A stretch of 64,000 bases of DNA, from NCBI RefSeq assembly GCF_011764565.1, contig NZ_AP022871.1, positions 7,006,320-7,070,319 on the forward strand, in the 5' to 3' direction. Positions 38,107 through 46,209 of this stretch are shown here, in pieces. This stretch comes from Phytohabitans suffuscus. Lineage in GTDB: Bacteria > Actinomycetota > Actinomycetes > Mycobacteriales > Micromonosporaceae. The notes beneath the pieces are model-generated. The model did not search any database and was not told where the DNA came from. It saw nothing but the letters and a program-made list of their open reading frames with translations. The number at the start of each line of letters is the position of its first letter. The stretch's first letter is position 1. The position numbers and the translations under genes are program-made.

Positions 38107-39622
38107 CAATGCCAGGTAGTTAGGGTTCTGGGGCGGTTGTCAAGGTTGGTCCGGCGAGGATGTTGATGTTGAGGGTGGTTTTGTAGGTTCGTCGGTCGAT
38201 GTTGGGGCCGCGGGCGTTGTATTTGGAGATGGCGCGTTTGACGGTGCGGGCGTTGATGCGTGGTCGCCGGTCGGGTAGGAGGTTGTCCAGGACCAGTCGC
38301 CCGATTCGGCCGGCTAGGTCGATGATGGTGTCGGCGATGATGCCGTTGGCTTGGATGAGTTGGTCGCGGGCGGCGTGTAGTGCGGTGGTGAAGCTGGCCC
38401 GGTCCGGGTCGATGCCTGGGACGGTGTTCGTGGCGTCGGTCATGGCGGTGCGCAGGATCTGGTAGGTGACCAGTAGGGCGTAGATTTCTTGGGTGATGCC
38501 GGTTGGGGTGCGGGCGCGTAGGACCCGGCTGCCGAGGATCGAGGATTTCAGCTCGAGGTAGGCGGTCTCGATTTCCCAGCGTTCGTGGTAGAGCCGGATC
38601 AGTGCGGCGGCGGGGTGGCGGCGTTCGTCGAGGAGTGTGGTGATCAGCCGGTAGACGCCGGTGTGGGTGCCGGTGGTGGTCGTGATGGTGATCTCGGCGT
38701 CGATGACACGCACGGGTTTGCCGCCGAAGGCCGATCGGTAGGAGCCGTCGCGGTGACGGCGCAGGATCGGTAGTTTCGGTCCGGTCTTGCCGGTTCTGGC
38801 TCGCACGATCAGGTCTGCGCCGGTGTCGGCGATCGCGGCGAGTAGGTGCCCGGCTGCGTAGTAGCGGTCGGCCAGGATCAGCATGCCGGTATGCATGCTG
38901 GGCGGCAGACGTTGGGCGTAGGCGATCTCTCCGATGGTGGCGGGGCCGAACACGGCGTCGATGATTGTTCGGGTTCCGCGGGTCAGCAGGGTCGACACCC
39001 GCGTCGTCGGGTAGCTACCACCGCCGCAGCGGCCGCCGCGCTGTTTGGTGAATACGGTCAGATTCGCGGGGCTGTCCGCCACGCTCATGATCGTGGCGTC
39101 GATCGCGCAGACGAGCAGTCCTTTCCAGCGCACCGGCCCAGCCGTGGCGGCGGGGCCGCGGAGCAGGTCGAACAACGCCCGCAAGGGTGCCGGGCCGAGC
39201 CGGTGTCGGGCCTTGGTCAACGCCGCCTCGGTCGGGTCCGGCACCGGCAGGCCGTCCAGCCCGGCGACTAGGCGAAGCCAGACCTGCCGGTAGCCGAGCT
39301 CGGCGAACAGAGACCCGGCCAGCAGCAGATACACCACCACTCGAGCCGGAAGATCACGGATACGGCGTTGGGCGGTACGGGTCTCGGCCAGGACGGCATC
39401 GACCATCTCGAAGGGCACCTGCTGGGTCAACTCGCCCAGATGCCCCGGCGCGAATCGACCCGCAGCCACGGTGATTGTGCGGGTGATGGCAGAGTGTTCC
39501 AACGGCGGGGCTCCCGGTCCAGAGGCTGTCTTCGAGTGACAAACCTCTATACCGAGACCCCGCCGCCTACGTCCTCACGCCACGCTTGACAACCAGCCAA
39601 AATCCTTAACTACCCGGCATTG
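38107..39622 (-). mobile_element. IS4-family insertion sequence, inserted at the IS701/IS5 junction
   Basis: Imperfect terminal inverted repeats begin CAATGCCAGGTAGTTA at 38107 and CAATGCCGGGTAGTTA (minus strand) at 39622. A 10-bp target duplication CTACTAGGGC lies at 38097-38106 and 39623-39632. The duplicated bases include the last bases of the IS701 copy and the first four bases of the IS5 copy, so this element arrived last. Confidence 0.85.
38120..39502 (-). CDS. IS4-family transposase
   Basis: A 460-aa intact DDE transposase. Catalytic residues are visible in VCAIDATIMS (first Asp), LILADRYYAAG (second Asp) and YHERWEIETAYLELK, which fits the IS4 signature Y-x2-R-x3-E-x6-K. The N-terminal region (FEMVDAVLAETRTAQRRIRDL, VVYLLLAGSLF) is the usual IS4-type domain. 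The start is TTG 39502, close to the right inverted repeat. It is the only one of the long genes in this nest without a frame problem except the IS5 transposase, so the element may be active. Confidence 0.9.
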   Translation of the reverse strand: MEHSAITRTITVAAGRFAPGHLGELTQQVPFEMVDAVLAETRTAQRRIRDLPARVVVYLLLAGSLFAELGYRQVWLRLVAGLDGLPVPDPTEAALTKARHRLGPAPLRALFDLLRGPAATAGPVRWKGLLVCAIDATIMSVADSPANLTVFTKQRGGRCGGGSYPTTRVSTLLTRGTRTIIDAVFGPATIGEIAYAQRLPPSMHTGMLILADRYYAAGHLLAAIADTGADLIVRARTGKTGPKLPILRRHRDGSYRSAFGGKPVRVIDAEITITTTTGTHTGVYRLITTLLDERRHPAAALIRLYHERWEIETAYLELKSSILGSRVLRARTPTGITQEIYALLVTYQILRTAMTDATNTVPGIDPDRASFTTALHAARDQLIQANGIIADTIIDLAGRIGRLVLDNLLPDRRPRINARTVKRAISKYNARGPNIDRRTYKTTLNINILAGPTLTTAPEP

Positions 39623-39628
39623 CTACTA

Positions 39629-40661
39629 GGGCCTGTACCAAAGTCGGTCGGTGATGGTTTGGGGATTTCGGCGTGTCATGACCGGTAGATAGCGAGGTCT
39701 CCGGTAGATGAGTTTTCGACCAAGAAGACCATCTATACGGAGACCTCGTGGCCACTGTAGCGGTGACGAGGCGGCACGACCTGACCGACGCGCAGTGGGC
39801 GCTGCTGGCGCCGTTGCTGCCGACGCCGAAGAAGGCCGGACGGCCGCCGATATGGACCAAACAGCAGCTCATTGACGGGATCCGGTGGCGGACCCGGGCT
39901 GGCACGCCCTGGCGAGACATGCCGGAGTACTACGGGTCGCGGGTGGCTGCCTATAACCTGTTCCGACGCCGGCAACGCGCCGGAACCTGGGCCCTGATCC
40001 TGAGCACGCTGCAAGCCTTGGCGGACGCGGCCGGCCGGATCGTCCGGGATGTCTCGGTCGACTCGACGGTAGCCCGTGCACATCAGCACGCCGCCGGGGC
40101 GCGTAAGAACGCAGCTGCGCAGGCCGAACCGCCCGGCCGGGTACGCGATGAGCCGGCCGACCACGCGTTGGGCCGCTCCCGCGGCGGGCTGACCACGAAG
40201 CTGCACCTGGGCTGCGAGCAGGGCCAAAAGCCACTGTCGATCGTGCTGACCGCCGGGCAACACGGGGACAACCCCCAGTTCATCGCGGTCATCGAGGGGA
40301 TCCGGGTACCCCGGCTGAACGGCGGCCGACCCCGGACCCGCCCGGACCAGGCCCTGGCGGACAAGGCGTACACCAGCAAGGGCACCCGCCGCTACCTACG
40401 CCGACGCGGAATCAAGGCGACCATCCCGTCCAAGGCCGACCAGGACGCCAACCAGCGCAAGCTCGGGGCCAAGGGCGGCCGGCCACCAACCTTCGACCCC
40501 GAGACCTACAAGCAGCGCCACGCCCTGGAATGCGGCATCAACCGGCTCAAACGCAACCGAGCCGTGGCCACCAGACACGACAAGCTAGCCGTCCGCTACG
40601 AAGCCACCGTACACATCGCCGCAATCAACGAATGGCTCTAAACCGACTTTGGTACAGGCCC
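39629..40661 (+). mobile_element. IS5-family insertion sequence
   Basis: Inverted repeats GGGCCTGTACCAAAGTCGGT (39629-39648) and its complement ending at 40661 are perfect over 20 bp. The flanks CTA and TAG fit insertion into a CTAG site with a TA duplication. Its left end abuts the 10-bp duplication made by the IS4 element. Confidence 0.85.
39748..40641 (+). CDS. IS5-family transposase
   Basis: A 297-aa intact transposase: LTDAQWALLAPLLP at the N-terminus, RTRAGTPWRDMPEYYG, the first catalytic Asp in DVSVDSTVARAHQHAAG, the second in ALADKAYTSKGTRRYL, and Glu in ALECGINRLKRNRAVATRHDKLA. It is a single uninterrupted frame, unlike two-frame IS5 relatives. GTG 39748 follows ACGGAGACCTC. It may be able to transpose. 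Confidence 0.9.
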   Translation: MATVAVTRRHDLTDAQWALLAPLLPTPKKAGRPPIWTKQQLIDGIRWRTRAGTPWRDMPEYYGSRVAAYNLFRRRQRAGTWALILSTLQALADAAGRIVRDVSVDSTVARAHQHAAGARKNAAAQAEPPGRVRDEPADHALGRSRGGLTTKLHLGCEQGQKPLSIVLTAGQHGDNPQFIAVIEGIRVPRLNGGRPRTRPDQALADKAYTSKGTRRYLRRRGIKATIPSKADQDANQRKLGAKGGRPPTFDPETYKQRHALECGINRLKRNRAVATRHDKLAVRYEATVHIAAINEWL

Positions 40662-40686
40662 TAGTGGCCCGGTCGGCCGCTCGTTG

Positions 40687-40815
40687 TCAGGCGATGAGGT
40701 TTGCGAACTGGGCCATCTCTTCCGGCGGGTCGATCGCCGGTTGGATGACGATCTCGTCGATTCCGGCCTGCTGCAGAGCGGCGATGCGGGTAACGAGGTC
40801 GTCCCGGGTTCCGCG
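40687..40815 (-). pseudogene. C-terminal scrap of an F420-type LLM oxidoreductase
   Basis: The minus strand encodes about 40 residues ending at the TGA 40687-40689: RDDLVTRIAALQQAGIDEIV followed by IQPAIDPPEEMAQFANLIA, typical of the C-terminus of luciferase-like monooxygenases of the F420 type. Nothing upstream continues it, so it is a fragment stranded next to the IS5 element, probably left by a deletion. Confidence 0.5.
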
Positions 40816-40942
40816 TCGAGTCCGGCGTCGTGGAGGCACGTTCTTGGCGAACCGAGGCGGCCGCGCAGTCGTGACCCCGCACCGTCATGCGGCTTCGCGG
40901 TCCTTTCCGTAGCGGTCGGTGCGGGCGGGCTGTTGACGGGCA

Positions 40943-40988
40943 CAACGTCTTACCATACAGTAATGCATTACTGTATGGTAAGACGTTG
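40943..40988. promoter_or_regulatory. 46-bp perfect palindrome upstream of SRPBCC/ArsR pair
   Basis: The two halves are exact reverse complements over 23 bp each, meeting at GCATGC-like TAATGCATTA in the centre. Each half contains its own dyad, TTACCATACAGTAA and TTACTGTATGGTAA (TTAC-6-GTAA). It ends 12 bp before the SRPBCC ATG, so it covers the promoter; TATGGT fits a -10 box. Binding of ArsR-type dimers to the two sites is the natural reading. A 46-nt hairpin could also form in the transcript. Confidence 0.7.
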
Positions 40989-40999
40989 AGGGGGCTGGC

Positions 41000-41431
41000 A
41001 TGTCCGAGGTTGTACGTTTCATCGAGATCCCCGCGCCGCCGAGCCGCGTGTGGCGGTTGCTGTCCACACAGGAGGGGCTACGCCGCTGGCTCGCGCCGGA
41101 CGTCGAGATCGACCTGCAGGTCGGCGGCGCCTACCGGATGCTCGGTGCCGATGGGCAGACACAGATCAGCGGCACCGTGTTGGAGCTCGTGCCGGAGGGT
41201 CGACTGGTGCTGTCGTGGCTGGAGGAGGAGGCCGGCTGGGTCCACCCGGCTCGGCTGGTCGTTACGCTGGAGCCGACCCCGTCCGGCAGCCGGGTTGGGC
41301 TCGTCCACGACGGCTTCGCGGGGATCGGCAAGCCGGGTTGGGTTGGGACAGTGGATGCCTACGAGCGGGGTGCCGATAAGCACCAGGTGTTGCAGCGGTT
41401 GGCAGAGGCGGTGGCGACTGGCGGTGCCTGA
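41000..41431 (+). CDS. SRPBCC (AHSA1-like) domain protein
   Basis: A 143-aa single-domain protein of the START/Bet v1-like superfamily: VVRFIEIPAPPSRVWRLLS, LRRWLAPDVEIDLQVGGAYR, GTVLELVPEGRLVLSW and a C-terminal helix (ADKHQVLQRLAEAVA). These proteins bind hydrophobic ligands, and this subtype is very often paired with an ArsR-type repressor. The gene directly follows the palindrome, and its stop overlaps the next gene by 8 bp, so the two form an autoregulated operon. The ligand is unknown. Confidence 0.85.
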   Translation: MSEVVRFIEIPAPPSRVWRLLSTQEGLRRWLAPDVEIDLQVGGAYRMLGADGQTQISGTVLELVPEGRLVLSWLEEEAGWVHPARLVVTLEPTPSGSRVGLVHDGFAGIGKPGWVGTVDAYERGADKHQVLQRLAEAVATGGA

Positions 41432-41801
41432 CAACGTGGTGCGCCGCGACACGGTGGCTGATACCAGCGATGATCTGTTTAGGGCGCTAGCTGATCCGAC
41501 GCGTCGGCGCATCATGGACCTGCTGGCCGAGCGCGGCTCGCTGACTGTCAGCGAGCTGGCCGCGCAGTTTCCCGACCTGGTGGCCTCCGGCATCTCCAAA
41601 CACCTGATGGCGCTTCGGGCGACCGGCCTGGTCACCGCCGCCCGGCAGGGTCGCCACCAGCTTTACACCATTGATGCGGACGCGATGTCACGGGCACTCG
41701 TGCCGTGGTTGGCAAGGTACGAGACCTACTGGGCCGGAGCGCTCACGCGACTACGGGAGGCGGCTGTTGAGCCGGACGGTGGGGATGCTGGAACGTTGTG
41801 A
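41424..41801 (+). CDS. ArsR-family transcriptional regulator
   Basis: A 125-aa winged-helix protein: DDLFRALADPTRRRIMDLLA, LTVSELAAQF, VASGISKHLMALRATGLVTA and RQGRHQLYTIDADAMSRAL are the ordinary ArsR features. It has no metal-binding Cys pair of the ELCVCDL type, so it is unlikely to sense heavy metals; the SRPBCC partner may handle the inducer. GTG 41424 overlaps the upstream stop; a GTG at 41454 is an alternative that also keeps the domain. It probably binds the palindrome at 40943-40988. Confidence 0.85.
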   Translation: MPDNVVRRDTVADTSDDLFRALADPTRRRIMDLLAERGSLTVSELAAQFPDLVASGISKHLMALRATGLVTAARQGRHQLYTIDADAMSRALVPWLARYETYWAGALTRLREAAVEPDGGDAGTL

Positions 41802-42027
41802 GTGTGTGGAGTTCCGCTGATCGGACCGCCGGCCCGCAGCGGACACCGCATGGATGCGGGGGAGCGTTCCGGCGCCCCCGTCCCGAACGGCGCAGCCGTG
41901 CCGGAGCGGGCCTCGACTGGCATGCGGTGGGTGAGCCGCGCGGTCGCGCTCGAAGCGCTGCCACGGCTCAGGAGTGCCCTGCCGTAGCGAGTGGACACCT
42001 CCTCCCGTGGCGGTGTGTCCCGGTGGC

Positions 42028-42605
42028 TCACTGGTGGATCAGGCCGGCGGTGCCGGCGGGGGTGCCGTGTCCTATCCAGTGGCCGAGGTGGCGCCGGGAC
42101 AGCAGCTCGTCGGTGGCCATGAACGCGGCGCCGACCAGGCCGGCGCGGTCGCCGAGGAGGGACAGCTCGATGCGCAGGTCGCGGGTGGCCAGCGGCATCG
42201 CGCGGTGGTAGACGGACTTGCGTACGGCGGCGAGGAGCAGGTCACCGGCGGCCGCGACGCCACCGCCGATCAGTACCAGGCCGGGGTTGTGGGTGTTGAC
42301 GACCGCGGCCAGCATGATGCCGATCCTGTGGCCCGCCCGGGTGATCAGCTCGATCGAGGTGGGGTCGCCGTCGGCCGCGGCGGCGATGACGTCCTGGGCG
42401 GTGACCGGGTGCCGGCCGCTGTGCCGTGCCGCGAGGTGGGGCTGCGGCCGTCGGACGCCGCCGCCCGGCCGTCCCGGGCGAGCGCCGAGCCGCTGGCCAG
42501 CGCGAAGACGCATCCGGTGTTGCCGCACCAGCACCGCACGGTCGAGCCGTCCTCGACGACGATGTGCCCGACCTCGCCGGCGGCGCCAACCGGTTGTGTA
42601 GCCGC
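42028..42605 (-). pseudogene. ROK-family sugar kinase/regulator remnant (C-terminal half)
   Basis: The minus strand encodes the C-terminal half of a ROK protein: AAGEVGHIVVEDGSTVRCWC, GNTGC (the ROK zinc motif), then, after one missing base near 42440-42480, DVIAAAADGDPTSIELITRA, NTHNPGLVLIGGGVAAAGDL and FMATDELLSRRHLG. The N-terminal half with the HTH or ATP-binding DxGxT motif is missing; similarity stops abruptly near 42600 at an AACCGGTTG sequence that recurs about 100 bp away. It is most likely a truncated gene. Confidence 0.65.
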
Positions 42606-42811
42606 GAGTACGGCTCATGCGCTGGTGACCTTGCTGCTCATGCGCTGGTTGAGCGAGGCCACCGGCAGCCGCACAGCGACATCGTCAACCGGTTGGCGTT
42701 GACCGTCGACGGCATGTTGCCACCAGACGAGCCCGGAACCGTCGACGGCTGTCTGTACGGGTGTAGGCTCCCTGCGCGATTGACGACATCGTTTTACGGA
42801 GGGCCTTCTCG

Positions 42812-43633
42812 GTGGAACCTCGTAGCGAAGATGGCCCCAGGGTGAGTCTGCGAACCGACCTGGCGCATGGGGCGCGGATCTACGACTACATCCTGGGTGG
42901 CAAGGACAACTACGCCGTCGACCGCGAGGCCGGCGAGAACTCGTTGCGGATATGGCCGGCGTTGCGGGTCCACATGCAGGCCAACCGGTCCTTCATGCAC
43001 CGGGTGGCGCGGTTCCTGGCGGCCGAGTGCGGGATCCGGCAGTTCCTGGACATCGGTACCGGACTGCCGACATCACCGAACCTCCACGAGGTTGTCCAGT
43101 CGGTTGACCCGGCCGCACGAGTGGTCTACACGGACAACGATCCGCTTGTGCTCGTGCACGCGCGTGCCCTGCTGGTGGGGACAGCCCTGGGACGCACGGC
43201 CTACGTCGATGCGGACATGCGCGACCCGCAGGCGATCATCTCTGCGCCGGAGTTCCAGCAGACCATCGACCTGAATCAGCCGGTCGGGCTCCTGCTGATC
43301 GCGGTCGTGCACTTCATCGAAGACGACGCGGAAGCACTGCGGGTCGTACGACAGGTCCTGGACGTGCTACCGACCGGCAGCTATCTGGCGATGTCCATCG
43401 CGACCGACGAATTCGACCCGATCCCGCTCGCCAAGGTCCAGCAGGAGTACAACAGGCTCGGTGAGACCCTCGTCTTCCGCGACCGCGCCACAGCACTGGG
43501 GTTCTTCGACGGCTTGGAGTTGGTCGAGCCGGGGCTGGTCCAGGTGCACAAGTGGCGCCCGGACGGGTCCGAGCCCCCAGGGATCGCGGACAAGGACATC
43601 GCCATGTACGGGGCAGTCGCCCGCAAGGCATAG
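42812..43633 (+). CDS. DUF574-type SAM-dependent methyltransferase
   Basis: A 273-aa protein of the actinobacterial S-adenosyl methyltransferase family (DUF574, PF04672): RTDLAHGARIYDYILGGKDN followed by YAVDREAG, RFLAAECGIRQFLDIGTGLP with the SAM-binding loop, YTDNDPLVL and the late DGLELVEPGLVQVHKWRP. Family members are numerous in actinomycetes and few have known substrates. ACGGAGGG precedes the GTG start at 42812. The gene stands alone between remnants. Confidence 0.9.
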   Translation: MEPRSEDGPRVSLRTDLAHGARIYDYILGGKDNYAVDREAGENSLRIWPALRVHMQANRSFMHRVARFLAAECGIRQFLDIGTGLPTSPNLHEVVQSVDPAARVVYTDNDPLVLVHARALLVGTALGRTAYVDADMRDPQAIISAPEFQQTIDLNQPVGLLLIAVVHFIEDDAEALRVVRQVLDVLPTGSYLAMSIATDEFDPIPLAKVQQEYNRLGETLVFRDRATALGFFDGLELVEPGLVQVHKWRPDGSEPPGIADKDIAMYGAVARKA

Positions 43634-43932
43634 GACAGCACCGCGCGCAGCCCCGCTGATATCCGGAGCGCCCACACCAAGATGATCTTGGTGGGCAAGC
43701 TGTGTCATCGGCACACAATTCGGCGTTACCGGGCGCGGTCATCGTGGCAACGCGCTCCGCGCGAGGGGTGCTACGGGTCGCCGCTAACCCTGCCGCCCAC
43801 GGGTGCCGTTCACCATGCGAGGCATAGACGGACACCACGAAGCCCAACGCCAGAACCACGAACGCGTCGACCGAGGCGAGCGATGCGGACGCGCCGGTAC
43901 TGGGAAGCCGGTACCGGCCGCGCGGACAGTCG
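43634..43932. other. Intergenic, no gene seen
   Basis: About 300 bp between the methyltransferase and the MobC remnant. No domain is recognisable on either strand. Confidence 0.4.
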
Positions 43933-44228
43933 GTGCGCGATCAGCGGCTTACGCCGAGGTTCACCGACGCGGAGCTGTCGGAGATCCGGGCCGCGGACGC
44001 GGCCCGGATGGCGTTGACCGACTTCTGCGTGCTGGGCCGCGCTCGCGGTGGCGTGGCGCCAGCCGGGCGAGATCGGCGGGGCCGGTGAGGCACCGGCCGG
44101 TGTGGAGGAGTTGGCCGCGCTGCAGCGGGAGTTGTTCGCAGCCCGCACCGCAGTCAACCGCATCGGCGTCAACCTCAACCAGGCCGTGACACAGCCAACG
44201 CGACTGGGCAGCCACCGGTGTGGCTGGA
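43933..44228 (+). pseudogene. MobC-like mobilisation protein remnant
   Basis: Frame pieces give RLTPRFTDAELSEIRAADAA, then LAVAWRQPGEIGG, then ELAALQRELFAARTAVNRIG and VNLNQAV, the pattern of plasmid relaxosome MobC proteins: a ribbon-helix-helix-like start and a helical LNQ region. Two frame changes are needed (one extra G near 44030, one missing base near 44195). The C-terminus after PPVWLE is replaced by foreign sequence. A related piece lies at 51861. Confidence 0.6.
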
Positions 44229-44508
44229 GAGCGCGCAGTTGCCGCGCAGTCTTGAGGACACCGCTTTGTCGGTTATCAACGGCAACTATGCCATCGAGAC
44301 CGGGCTCACGCCGGCCAAGGACGCGCTGGCGCTGGAGAAGGGGGAGAACAACCCGTACGCGAACCTGCTCGTCGTGCGTACCGGTGAGGAGAATGACCCG
44401 CGGGTGCTCAAGCTGGAGAAGCTGCTGCATTCGCCCGAGGTGAAGAAGTTCATCGAGGACAAGTACGCCGGCTCGGTCTGGCGGCCTACTGATCTGTGCG
44501 GCGGGACC
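44229..44508 (+). pseudogene. MetQ/NlpA lipoprotein C-terminal remnant
   Basis: AQLPRSLEDTALSVINGNYA, IETGLTPAKDALALEKGENN, NPYANLLVVR and KLLHSPEVKKFIEDKYAGSV match the C-terminal 90 residues of methionine-binding lipoproteins of the MetQ/NlpA family. The normal end is lost and the N-terminal part is absent. It is fused in frame to the MobC scrap, so this is a recombination joint and not a working transporter component. Confidence 0.7.
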
Positions 44509-44513
44509 GGCCG

Positions 44514-45380
44514 TCAGACCTTGGTGGCCGGTCCGGACGGGCGGTCGCCGCGCAGCGTGATGCGGTGCATGACCCGGTGCGCGGCGCCGTAGTCGCGGTT
44601 GGCGTAGTGGGCGGTGCTCCGGTTGTCCCACATGGCGACGTCGCCGAGGTGCCATCGGTGTCGCACGATGTGCTCGGGTCTGGTCAGGTGGGCGTAGAGC
44701 AGGTCGAGGATGCCGCGGCTCTCGGCCTCGGAGACGCCGACGATGTGTGAGGTGAAGCCGGGGTTGACGAAGATGCCCTTCCGGCCGGTCTCGGGGTGGA
44801 CGCGGACGACGGGGTGCTCGACCGGGTCCAGGCGGGTCACCACCTCGCCGTCCCAGACGCTGCCCTTGCCGCCGCGCCGTTGGGTCAGGTAGTAGCCGAA
44901 CTCGCGGTTGCCGTCGTGTACGGCGGTGAGCTGGTCGGCGAGCCGCCGTACCGGTTCGGCGAGCGAGTCGTAGGCGGCCTGGCTGTCCGCCCAGTTCGTG
45001 TCGCCGCCGCTGGGTGGCAGGACCACGGCGCGCAGGATGGAACCGAGCGGTGGGCGGGGCATGAAGGTGACGTCGGTGTGCCAGACGTCGGCGAAGCCGT
45101 CGTCGGCGCTGTCGAGCGCGTAGATCTCGGGATGGTCGTCGTCGACTCCGCCGATGACCGGATGGGAGGCGGTCAGCTCGCCGAGCCGCCGGCCAAGCTC
45201 GACCTGTGTGTCGGGATCGAGGTCCTGGCCGGTGAAGAAGAGCACCTTCCGTTCGACCAGGGCGGCGCGGACCGCGGCCAGCTCGGCGTCCGTGGCTCGG
45301 GCGAGCGCGATGCCGCGTACGTTGGCGCCGAAGTACGGGCCGAGCGGGTCGAGGTCGAGTTGGAGGAGCGTCTGGGTCAC
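44514..45380 (-). CDS. tauD: TauD/TfdA-family Fe(II)/2-oxoglutarate dioxygenase
   Basis: A 288-aa enzyme of the taurine dioxygenase family. The metal site is VWHTDVTFMPRPP (HxD) with a distal His in MWDNRSTAHYANRDY, and the 2-oxoglutarate Arg in HRVMHRITLRG. FGANVRGIAL at the start and GIFVNPGFTSHIVG are family blocks. It releases sulfite from taurine or a related sulfonate. It is the last gene of an uptake operon on the minus strand. The GTG at 45380 follows AGGAGG at ideal spacing, which decides against the longer reading to 45440. Substrate range cannot be read from sequence. Confidence 0.85.
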   Translation of the reverse strand: MTQTLLQLDLDPLGPYFGANVRGIALARATDAELAAVRAALVERKVLFFTGQDLDPDTQVELGRRLGELTASHPVIGGVDDDHPEIYALDSADDGFADVWHTDVTFMPRPPLGSILRAVVLPPSGGDTNWADSQAAYDSLAEPVRRLADQLTAVHDGNREFGYYLTQRRGGKGSVWDGEVVTRLDPVEHPVVRVHPETGRKGIFVNPGFTSHIVGVSEAESRGILDLLYAHLTRPEHIVRHRWHLGDVAMWDNRSTAHYANRDYGAAHRVMHRITLRGDRPSGPATKV

Positions 45381-45399
45381 GGTCGTGCCTCCTATGTGG

Positions 45400-46209
45400 T
45401 CAGACGGCGGCGGAGCGCACCGCGTGGCCGATGGTGGCACGCAGTGCCGCGTACTCGGGCAGGCCGCGAAGCTCGTCCGGCTCCACGCCCGTCCGGGGCA
45501 GGTCGATGTCGAGGTCCAGTGCCACGCGGCCCGGCCGGCTGGTCAGCACCACCACCCGGCTGCCGAGGAAGACCGCCTCGTCGACGCTGTGCGTCACGAA
45601 GACGCAGGTACGGCCGGTCTCCGCGGTCACGCGGCGGAAGTCCTCCTGGAGGCGTTCGCGGGTGAGCGCGTCGAGGGCGGCGAAAGGCTCGTCCAGCAAC
45701 AGCAGCGGGTGCTCGACCGCGAGCGCGCGGGCGAGGGCGACGCGCTGCTGCTGGCCACCGGAGATCTCCCAGACCCGCCGGCGGGCGACATCGCGCAGGC
45801 CGACGCGGGTGAGCAGCTCGGGCACCCGCCGGGCGCGCTCCTGCTGGGGGACGCCTGCGTAGCGCAGAGCGAGCGCGACGTTGCCGCCGACGCTCCTCCA
45901 GGGCAGCAGGCGGGGCTGCTGGAAGACGAGTCCGGCGCTGTGGCCGGGCCGCGGCGGCTCGCCCGCGACCCGCACGGTGCCGGTGGAGGGCCGCTCGAAC
46001 CCCGCCACGAGCCGTAGCAGCGTGCTCTTGCCGCAGCCGGAGGCGCCGACGAGTACCAGGACGGATCCGGCCGGGACGGTGAGGTCGATCGGGCCGACGG
46101 CGGTGACCGCCGCGGACCCGTTGCCGTAGACGTGTGTCACCTCGCGCACCCGCACCGCCGGGGTGGCCGCCCCGGCGGTGGAGACGGCGAGCTCAGGACT
46201 GGAGGACAC
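45400..46209 (-). CDS. tauB: Sulfonate/taurine ABC transporter ATPase
   Basis: A 269-aa ABC ATPase: Walker A GASGCGKST, Q-loop VFQQPRLLPW, signature SGGQQQR, Walker B LLLLDEPFAALD and switch VTHSVDEAV, followed by SRPGRV, typical of the SsuB/TauB group. It drives import through the permease at 47280. The GTG start at 46209 lies 17 bp inside the binding-protein gene, so translation is coupled, and TauD follows after 19 bp. Confidence 0.9.
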   Translation of the reverse strand: MSSSPELAVSTAGAATPAVRVREVTHVYGNGSAAVTAVGPIDLTVPAGSVLVLVGASGCGKSTLLRLVAGFERPSTGTVRVAGEPPRPGHSAGLVFQQPRLLPWRSVGGNVALALRYAGVPQQERARRVPELLTRVGLRDVARRRVWEISGGQQQRVALARALAVEHPLLLLDEPFAALDALTRERLQEDFRRVTAETGRTCVFVTHSVDEAVFLGSRVVVLTSRPGRVALDLDIDLPRTGVEPDELRGLPEYAALRATIGHAVRSAAV

